Assembly: GCA_002397355.1 (NCBI GenBank)
Contig: DHAI01000094.1
Coordinates: 972-11,230 of the forward strand
Source of the DNA: Ruminococcaceae bacterium UBA4958
GTDB taxonomy: Bacteria > Bacillota > Clostridia > Oscillospirales > Acutalibacteraceae
DNA length: 10,259 bases
Reading direction: 5' to 3'
A program made the position numbers and the translations under genes. Shown piece by piece: positions 4,338-10,259 of this stretch; the first letter of the stretch is position 1, and each line of letters begins with the position of its first letter. The notes below the pieces were generated by a model that had not been told where the DNA came from, made no database searches, and saw only the letters and a list, made by a program, of their open reading frames with translations.

Positions 4338-6932
4338 TCACTCTTGTTCCATCCGCAATAAGCTGACGGGCCCCGTTACGCCGCTGGGCGGGATCGGCAT
4401 GTAAACGGAGAAAGGATCTTTCAGCCGCTGCACCAATGTGTTGGCGGCAACGATCTCCAGGGAATTGGCTCCGGCCCGGACGGCGCCGCCGACGTCCCAC
4501 CGATAGGGGGCGCAGATGCGCAGGCCGAGGTCTTTTCCGTTGAGGATGACGCGGGCGGTAAATCCCACCCGGCCCAGGTCAAGGCACATCGGCGCCGCCT
4601 TGTCCACGGAGAATTCCGTCCGATAACGGATCAGCCCGGAGAAGTCCGGCCGCCCTTCCGGGCCGGTGACGTTGAACAGCTCCGAATCGCGGCGGAACGC
4701 CCGGTACTCTTTTTCTTTTCCAAGCTCCAGCAGAGAGATTTCCCATCCGCCGGAAATTTCCCTCTCCTTTTTCCAGCGGGTTTTCTTCGGAAACCGCGCG
4801 AGGAAATCGGCGCCGTATGTGTCGAAGAAAAGGATTTCCGATTGGCCGGGGACCAGATCCACGGGCACAGCCCCGTCCCGCGTATTTGCCCGGGTGAAAA
4901 CGCCGTCCAGAAGATCGAGCCTGAGATAATCGCCCGCGCAGGGAAGGCGGACTTCTGTTCGGAACGCTGAAACCGCGGATTCGTTGAACAGCATAAAACA
5001 GGAAGCGCTTCCCCTGCGGAAGCGGGAGATGCGCAGGAAATCGGCCCGCGCTTTGTAGTCGTGCGCCAGTTTCCGTTTGCGGACGGTGGGAACCAGATCG
5101 GGAACCGACACGGTTTCACCGGGAAGGGCGCCGCAGAAATCCGGGACGCGGTACCGCCTGGGTTCCAGGAAAAAGAGGGGGACGCCCTCCCTGTGGAGGC
5201 GCGCGGCCGCCCGCCAGAACCGTTCGGGCAAATACTCTGCGGAAGGAACGGCGAGAAAACGGTAGGAATGTCCGTTGACCGTCATCCTCCCGTTTTCGGC
5301 ACGGGCGTTTTCCAGCGCGTCGGCCGGAAGAATATCATAATCAATCTGCGCGTCGCTCAGAGCCTTCGCGGGTTTTTCCATCGGCATGCAGTCGCCGCCG
5401 TTCATCCATTCCGCTTCGGCGCGGTAGAGGACGGCCCCGTCGGCCTGCCGGTCCGTGCCGAAAAGCAGGTGGGCGGCGCGGTTGGTATACTTCATCAGTT
5501 TGGTAAAACCGGAAAACTGCGGGTCGTTGCCGTCGGCGTAAAAATGCGGCGGGCAGTCGGGATCCGGGTAAAGGTCGGTGAAAGCGTGCGGGACAAAATG
5601 GTTGATGCCGCGCACCAGAAGAAAGTCGATCAGCCATTTCATGAAGGGAACGCTTTCCGCCCAGCCGAACGCCCCGAATACTTCGCACAGAGCCCGGCCC
5701 TCCATATGCGGTGTGATGCGGGACTGGGAAGCCGCCAGCTGGGCGAGGATGCAATGGAAAAAATCCGGATCCGTCACGCCGCCGGAAATGCGGGCGGCCG
5801 TCGGGTAATCGGCCATGCCGGGCATCACCTGGTGGAGGACGATATCGATGCCGCTCATGTCCTGGCCGTCCAGGGAGCGGAAATAGTGGCCTCCGCTGCA
5901 GCCCAGCCGGGCGTGCGCGCCGTTGTCCTCGATGATGTGCCCGATATACCGGACGCCGTGCCGGCGGCACCAATCGCCCAGCTGATGGGAAAAGTTCCGG
6001 CTCCACAGACCGGTTACCGCGTCCATGAAAGCCAGCCGGATCGAGGGCGATTTTCCCCGGATGGGGTACCAAAGCCCGGGCAGAGCGGAGAGCGGATCGG
6101 AGATTCCGGCACTCCGCAGGATTTCCGGAATCTCGTCCGACCAGGGGAGCGCCACGCCCGGCTGCCCGACCGTCCGCCGGTACAAGTCCGGGTCCTGCCC
6201 CCACGGCCCCACATAGTGGCAGTAAAGGCCCGGCTCGTCGGAAAAGAAGCCCGCCAGCGTGTTGCCGAAGTATTTCCCGAAATGCCGGTAATGAGGCTCG
6301 TAAACGGCTTCCAGCAACACCTGGACCGAATCCCGCGACAGCATGTCGATCGACCATTCGTATTCGCCGCCGCATCCCTTGCGGGTTTTGTAGAGGAAAA
6401 AGACGCGCCAGCAGCCTTCCGGCACATTCCAGTATAAAAACGGGGAACCGGGGCGCACCGGGAGAACGACCGGCTCGCCCGAAACTTCCTCTTCGTGTCC
6501 GGTCCGCCGGTAAGCGCAGACGGCCAGCAGGGTTTCTTCCTCCCCGCACGGCGGGACCAGGAGGGACGCGTCTTTCATCGGCCCCATCAGATCGGTATGA
6601 TGCTCCCGCAGAAACCAGCGGCGCCTCTCCGGGTATTTCCGCTTGACAAGGCCGTTGGCGAACCCGGTGGGGAAATGCTTGTCGTCCAGGATCCAGACCT
6701 TCATGTTCCGCTTTCCGGCTTCCTCCAGGATGGTCTTCATATCGATCCACCATTCCGGGCCGCAAAAATCCCCGTAAGGACGGGATTCGACGCAGAAGGC
6801 TCGGCAGCCGCTTTCCCAAACCTTCTGGATTCGCTCGGGCAAGCCGGCCCGGTTTCCCTCGTGCATCCAGAAAAACGGCAGCAGATAGTTGCCCTCTTTC
6901 CCCTCGAAAACATCCCTCAGCTTTTCATCCAT
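4338..6932 (-). CDS. GH106-like glycoside hydrolase (alpha-L-rhamnosidase-type), specificity unknown
   Basis: 864 residues, a multidomain cytoplasmic glycosidase without signal peptide. The N-terminal part is a TIM-barrel-like domain: FFWMHEG (20-26), CVESRPYGDFCGPEWW (47-62), WILDDKHFPTGFANG (80-94), FFSDEPGLY (229-237), GHIIEDNGAH (331-340), HMEGRALCEVFGAFGW (409-424). This pattern recalls the large Firmicutes and Bacteroidetes group annotated as glycosyl hydrolase near GH106. Acidic residues in the SDEP, IIED and CEVFGAFGW blocks are candidate catalytic residues, by inference. The C-terminus (about 765-845) is a galactose-binding-like fold of the GH2/GH106 type, with VILNGKDLG and ANSLEIVAANTLVQRLKD. 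The start at 6932 has GGAGGG 6 nt upstream, an excellent ribosome binding site; the open frame upstream to 7052 is dissimilar and rejected. The gene is flanked by terminators, so it is probably monocistronic. Assignment to GH106 itself is uncertain. Confidence 0.82.
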   Translation of the reverse strand: MDEKLRDVFEGKEGNYLLPFFWMHEGNRAGLPERIQKVWESGCRAFCVESRPYGDFCGPEWWIDMKTILEEAGKRNMKVWILDDKHFPTGFANGLVKRKYPERRRWFLREHHTDLMGPMKDASLLVPPCGEEETLLAVCAYRRTGHEEEVSGEPVVLPVRPGSPFLYWNVPEGCWRVFFLYKTRKGCGGEYEWSIDMLSRDSVQVLLEAVYEPHYRHFGKYFGNTLAGFFSDEPGLYCHYVGPWGQDPDLYRRTVGQPGVALPWSDEIPEILRSAGISDPLSALPGLWYPIRGKSPSIRLAFMDAVTGLWSRNFSHQLGDWCRRHGVRYIGHIIEDNGAHARLGCSGGHYFRSLDGQDMSGIDIVLHQVMPGMADYPTAARISGGVTDPDFFHCILAQLAASQSRITPHMEGRALCEVFGAFGWAESVPFMKWLIDFLLVRGINHFVPHAFTDLYPDPDCPPHFYADGNDPQFSGFTKLMKYTNRAAHLLFGTDRQADGAVLYRAEAEWMNGGDCMPMEKPAKALSDAQIDYDILPADALENARAENGRMTVNGHSYRFLAVPSAEYLPERFWRAAARLHREGVPLFFLEPRRYRVPDFCGALPGETVSVPDLVPTVRKRKLAHDYKARADFLRISRFRRGSASCFMLFNESAVSAFRTEVRLPCAGDYLRLDLLDGVFTRANTRDGAVPVDLVPGQSEILFFDTYGADFLARFPKKTRWKKEREISGGWEISLLELGKEKEYRAFRRDSELFNVTGPEGRPDFSGLIRYRTEFSVDKAAPMCLDLGRVGFTARVILNGKDLGLRICAPYRWDVGGAVRAGANSLEIVAANTLVQRLKDPFSVYMPIPPSGVTGPVSLLRMEQE

Positions 6933-7053
6933 CGCGAACCCTCCAGCTTTTGTTTTCCGTCTCATCGTCAGAATTCTTTTCGCGCGATTCGCCGGGCACG
7001 CTTCCTCCGGCCCGCGCCGCCCGGATTCTTTCCGAATCTCCAGTGCAATCATA

Positions 7054-7115
7054 GCCGGACGGAACCGTCGGTTGCTTTCCAGAAAGAAAATTGAAGAAAT
7101 ATAAAAACGTCCGGC
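7054..7115. repeat. 8-bp inverted repeat upstream of the GH106-like gene
   Basis: GCCGGACG (7054-7061) is the exact reverse complement of CGTCCGGC (7108-7115), 46 bp apart. Between them, on the minus strand, lies a T-rich stretch with a TATATT (7095-7105 area) that could be a -10 element, though no good -35 is seen. The arms could be a split operator or a long-loop hairpin in the leader. In GC-rich DNA an 8-bp match can also arise by chance. Confidence 0.25.
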
Positions 7116-7170
7116 CGCCGGGCTTCCGCCGATGATGTCGTCGTCTGCGACGTGGAACTGCCTTGCGGTA

Positions 7171-7200
7171 GAAAAACAAAACGCCTTTCACGTTCGGCGT
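7171..7200 (-). terminator. intrinsic terminator after the GH5-like gene
   Basis: On the minus strand ACGCC (7196-7200) pairs with GGCGT (7181-7185) across a 10-nt loop, followed by TTTTGTTTTTC. The stem is short but the T tract is strong. It lies 63 nt past the GH5-like stop. Between the two, TGTAGGA (7217-7223) and TCCTACA (7251-7257) form a further 7-bp inverted repeat immediately after the stop codon. Confidence 0.5.
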
Positions 7201-7263
7201 CCGCCGCTTTCCGCAATGTAGGAACGGATGGCGGCCGCGCCGTATGCCCCTCCTACACGGCCT

Positions 7264-8400
7264 TTACCGCGGCGGAATAACGCGGGAACCGCCCTGCGGC
7301 GCCTTTCCGTCCCTCTCGAAATCGCGGTCGGCGTAGGAGCAGAAGCGCTTGATCAGCTCGATTTCCTTCGGATCGTAAGGGCGGTGATTGGGGCGGTATA
7401 AATCGTGAAACCATTTGGTGAAATCCACGTCGATATCCGGGTTCTTGTCATATTCCTGCCACAGGCCGTTCCAAGGCTCATACGTCTGGTACCTGCCCGC
7501 CACAAAACCCCAGTTGTAGCAGCCGATCTTTTCCAGATAAAACAGCGGGAACATCTCCTGGACCGTATTGTGCAGGCACCGGGCCAGCCATTCCGTGTTC
7601 ACCAGGGGCCGGCCGTACCTTTTCAGGCGTTTGATCACCCGGACATTTTCCTGATAGCTTGAATAGCTGTGAAAGGTGACGATATCCGAATTCTCGACGG
7701 CGATACGTTCGATCTCCGGGATCCCTTGCTCCGGATCGCCCGGGCAGCGCCAAGTGCAGGACGTGAGCGGCTGGGACGGATCGATTTCCCGGGCGATCCG
7801 GAAAAATTCCTTTAAATGGGAAACCGTGACCTTTTCCCGATGAGAGTTGCCGGCTTCATTGTATAAATCCCACATGACGATCCGCGGATCGTTCTTATGC
7901 GTCCCGATGATCTCGCGGACCCACTCGTAATGGCGCTGCGCCAGCTTTGGATCGTCCAGCAGATGATACCCCATGGCGGCAAAGTCGGAATGCTGGGAAT
8001 GCTTTCTGCCGCCGTGGTAGCCCCAGTCGCAGGGCTGGACGCCCAGCCTCGGGGGGCGATAAAATTCGTCTTTTGGCGGCATGCAGTCGTTGCCCAGCAC
8101 CACCATGCAGGAGATGCCGTGCCTGTGCGCCGTTTCGAGGTAGCGGTCGAAGCGCTCCATAAACCCGTCGTGCTCCCGGTCCCAAACGATAAATTCCAGG
8201 ATGATGCGGATGGTGTTAAATCCCGTTTCCGCCGCCAGGGCCAGTTCCTCATCGGCTGTTTTCAGCCGTTCCTCGAAGCCCAGCTTCTGCCACTGGTCGA
8301 TGCGGTTTGCGCAGTCGCTGCCCATAAAGTTGCAGCCGCGCAGCCATGGACGGCCGTCGTACCATTCCCACGCTTTTTCCTTTGTCCAAATGCTTCCCAT
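7264..8400 (-). CDS. GH5-like (clan GH-A) beta-glycosidase
   Basis: 378 residues, a single TIM-barrel glycosidase with no signal peptide, so presumably cytoplasmic. The N-terminus WTKEKAWEWYDGRPWLRGCNF (5-25 region) and ETGFNTIRIILEFIVWD (58-74) match cellulase-family proteins often annotated as 1,4-beta-xylanase or GH5-like. Clan GH-A catalytic residues are visible: the acid/base Glu182 in MWDLYNEAGN (176-185) and the nucleophile Glu270 in VNTEWLAR (267-274). HSYSSY (244-249) would line the active site, and NWGFVAG (296-302) supplies the barrel-8 Trp. Together they support a retaining beta-glycosidase; xylan, glucan or mannan specificity cannot be told. The start at 8400 is fixed by GGAGGG 8 nt upstream. 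It lies 77 bp downstream of the DUF5107-type gene with no terminator between, so the two are likely co-transcribed, perhaps with a weak internal promoter. Confidence 0.87.
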   Translation of the reverse strand: MGSIWTKEKAWEWYDGRPWLRGCNFMGSDCANRIDQWQKLGFEERLKTADEELALAAETGFNTIRIILEFIVWDREHDGFMERFDRYLETAHRHGISCMVVLGNDCMPPKDEFYRPPRLGVQPCDWGYHGGRKHSQHSDFAAMGYHLLDDPKLAQRHYEWVREIIGTHKNDPRIVMWDLYNEAGNSHREKVTVSHLKEFFRIAREIDPSQPLTSCTWRCPGDPEQGIPEIERIAVENSDIVTFHSYSSYQENVRVIKRLKRYGRPLVNTEWLARCLHNTVQEMFPLFYLEKIGCYNWGFVAGRYQTYEPWNGLWQEYDKNPDIDVDFTKWFHDLYRPNHRPYDPKEIELIKRFCSYADRDFERDGKAPQGGSRVIPPR

Positions 8401-8426
8401 TTTGAACGCCCTCCAAAGCTATCATT

Positions 8427-8454
8427 ATTTTACGCTGTAAAAGATCTCTGAAAA
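8427..8454 (-). promoter_or_regulatory. weak candidate promoter for the GH5-like gene
   Basis: On the minus strand TTTTCA (8449-8454, four of six) is followed by a 16-nt spacer and TAAAAT (8427-8432, five of six). The predicted start would be about 20 nt before the ATG, leaving just enough room for the GGAGGG ribosome binding site. It may supplement read-through from the upstream gene. Confidence 0.25.
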
Positions 8455-8477
8455 GCGAGGATGCGCGCCAGGCGCGT

Positions 8478-10259
8478 TTACAAAATACCCAGCTTGCAAA
8501 AGAAATCCAGCCTGACATGAAAGGGATCCAAAGCTTTCAGCTTTCGCACGGCCTCGGCGGATTCTGAAACGCCGCCCAGGCCTTTCTCCGCCAGCGCCGT
8601 GACCAGGTAGGCGTCGATCCGGTTCGTCTTTTCAATGTCCGGCTCAAAAGGAAGGGGAGCGGACATCCCCACGCCGAAGTATCCGGGCAGATCCGCCGTC
8701 CGCAGTCGTTCCTCCGCATCACGGAGCATATCCTGGAACAAGGTTTCGGCTTCGGCCGGTTTTCCCAGCTTTTCCAGGGATTTTGCGGCGAAATACGTGA
8801 TCTCCGTGAGATGGGGCGGCTGACCGGCCGCTTTCTCAAAGAAGCTCCGCGCTTCCGCCTCCCGGTTTTGGCGCTCCAGCCATAAGCCGGTGTAATACAG
8901 GGCGTTGCCCTCCTGGGCGCTGTAATGCCTGCCTTCCCCATAATTGGCCGGGTAAATCAGGGCTGTTTTGAAATATTCCTCCGCTTTTTCATCTTCCCCG
9001 TTTTTCATGGCGCGCGCCCCCATCAGCGTGTAAAGCCAGGTGTGGTGGCGGGTAAGCATCCCTTCCCCCCCTTCGTAAATATGGAACCGCCGCGCGTTCA
9101 GCAATTTGCAGGCTTTTTCATAATGCCCGGCCTGGGTCTCAAGGATCACCCAATCAAGATAGCAGTCGTCCCGCTCCCATACGAGCCCGCTGTGGGATTC
9201 AAGCAGCGTCAGCCTCTCTTCGACGGAAAAGCCCAGATTCTTTTCCAGCTGCAGGAGCTCGTAAAGCATTCTGGAATTTTTTCCGTCAAGGGAAAAGGAT
9301 TTTTGCAGGAGAGGAAGGGCTTCTTTCTTTTTGTTCAGATGATCGTAATACGCAAAGGCGAGGTTCCGCAGGGCATAGGGATTTTCAGGATTCAGCGCAA
9401 GGGATTTTTCCCACGCCTCCGCGCCGGATTTATCATTGAGCCGGTCGTAATACAGGCAGCCCAGCAAATATTCGGCCCGCCAGTCTTTTCGGCCGGACAG
9501 CGCGGGGATGTCCTCCAACCGGTTGGGGAAGCAGTAATCCATCGCCGCGTCCGCGGCGGGCCGGCCGGTGATCGCCGCTTTGTGGAAGCTCAAAAGCTGA
9601 TTCGGCTTTTTGCATTCATCGAGGACTTTCACCGCTTCTTCATACAGGCCGGCCTGCTTGAACTCCAGCGCGGCGTCCAGAACGTCCTCCGGGCGGCCGA
9701 GGATAAAATCGGAAACCTTTTCCCCGCCGAGCAGGTACAGGGAAAACCGGGCGAAAGTGTCCTGCGGGGATTCCTCCAGCACCGATTTCAGCATCGCACG
9801 GTCTTTCAGCAGATAGCCCAGCAGCGTTCTGGCGGCGAAAAACTTGGAATTGGTCTCCAGGGAAAGCTTCAGATATCGAACGGCTTTTTCCCGGTCGCTT
9901 CGCATGCAGTCGATGCGGGCGATTTCAAAACAGGACTGGCTGCGCCAGGAATACTGCCACGCCGCGGCCTGGTACAGCTCGTAAGCGGCGTCGGCGTTTC
10001 CACAGAGTTTTTCGGCCCGCGCCAGCAGATAATAAGACTCCGTGTCCGGGGGATTGTCGTTTCGCATGGTGATCTTCCGGACGGCTTGGGTAAATATTTC
10101 CCGGCACCCTCAAAATCTCCCCGTTCCGAGCAGAGCCTTCCCATGGCAAGGTTGCAGCGGTAATCCGTCGGGTCCCGCCTCAGGGCTTCCAGATAGTACG
10201 CCTCCGGCCGGTAGGTATGGTGCTTGTACTGTTCCAGGTGCGCACCGTGGAGATAAAGC
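8478..10259 (-). CDS. DUF5107-type TPR protein, 3' part, with apparent frameshift
   Basis: The gene enters from the right edge. From 10258 the frame reads LYLHGAHLEQ and on through ALRRDPTDYRCNLAMG and GDFEGAGKY to about 10094. Continuity then requires a step of one base into the frame TQAVRKITMRNDNPPD, which stays open to the TAA at 8478. The joined text matches the C-terminal helical-repeat half of DUF5107 proteins, which have an N-terminal beta-rich domain (outside the window) followed by TPRs. Repeat pairs are visible, for example ESYYLLARAEKLCGNADAAY (10-29 counted from the ATG at 10067) and ALRNLAFAYYDHLNKKKEAL (232-251). One T appears missing from TATTTACC (minus strand, near 10092-10096), through mutation or sequencing error. 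The in-frame ATG at 10067 is internal to a repeat and not a true start. The function of the family is not established; its members occur near glycosidase genes, as here. Confidence 0.8.

Noticed and set aside
5061..6437. 458-codon plus-strand open frame opposite the GH106-like gene
   Set aside because: Same reasoning: a shadow of the conserved minus-strand gene, with no domain or ribosome binding site.
6925..7191. 88-codon minus-strand frame in the gap before the GH106-like gene
   Set aside because: It is very rich in Arg, begins within the terminator of the GH5-like gene and ends inside the GH106-like coding region; no ribosome binding site or family similarity.
8478..10067. Treating the ATG at 10067 as the true start of a complete 529-residue TPR protein
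   Set aside because: The upstream frame encodes the preceding part of the same repeat region, and the ATG falls inside a repeat with only a weak ribosome binding site, so the gene begins beyond the window.

Overview
The window reads as a carbohydrate-catabolism region from an anaerobic Gram-positive, probably a gut-type member of the Clostridia (Oscillospiraceae or Lachnospiraceae relatives). This rests on the purine-rich ribosome binding sites (GGAGGG, AAAGGA), the sigma-A-like promoters, the intrinsic terminators and the protein families. It is inference, because no marker gene is present. Coding DNA is GC-rich, and the two largest gene-free stretches (1-563 and 3905-4337) contain AT-rich patches.

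Five substantial genes all lie on the minus strand, so transcription runs right to left. At the right edge is the C-terminal TPR half of a DUF5107-type protein. It enters from outside the window and carries an apparent single-base frameshift near 10094. Next, 77 bp downstream, is a GH5/clan GH-A-like glycosidase (7264-8400), followed by an intrinsic terminator. A large GH106-like glycosidase (4338-6932) is probably a separate unit, with a strong GC hairpin after its stop. A well-supported ribokinase (2921-3904, own promoter) and an ADP-ribosylglycohydrolase-family protein with extra beta-sandwich domains (564-2729) probably form a third unit.

No protein has an obvious signal peptide, so the enzymes appear to work in the cytoplasm on imported oligosaccharides or glycosides. 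The pairing of an ADP-ribosylglycohydrolase-family protein with ribokinase suggests release and phosphorylation of ribose from a ribosylated substrate, while the two glycosidases would trim other linkages. No transporter and no intact regulator is present. A possible degraded LacI-type regulator lies on the plus strand between ribokinase and the GH106-like gene.

The leftmost 563 bp hold no confident protein gene but are dense in signals. There is a near-consensus minus-strand promoter (327-354), a textbook minus-strand terminator (111-149) and a possible start codon at the left edge. There is also a converging plus-strand promoter (184-212) and a plus-strand terminator (425-460). This could be a regulatory leader for a gene beyond the left edge, a stand-alone small RNA, or an antisense pair resembling type I toxin-antitoxin layouts. 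It is the most intriguing unexplained part of the window.
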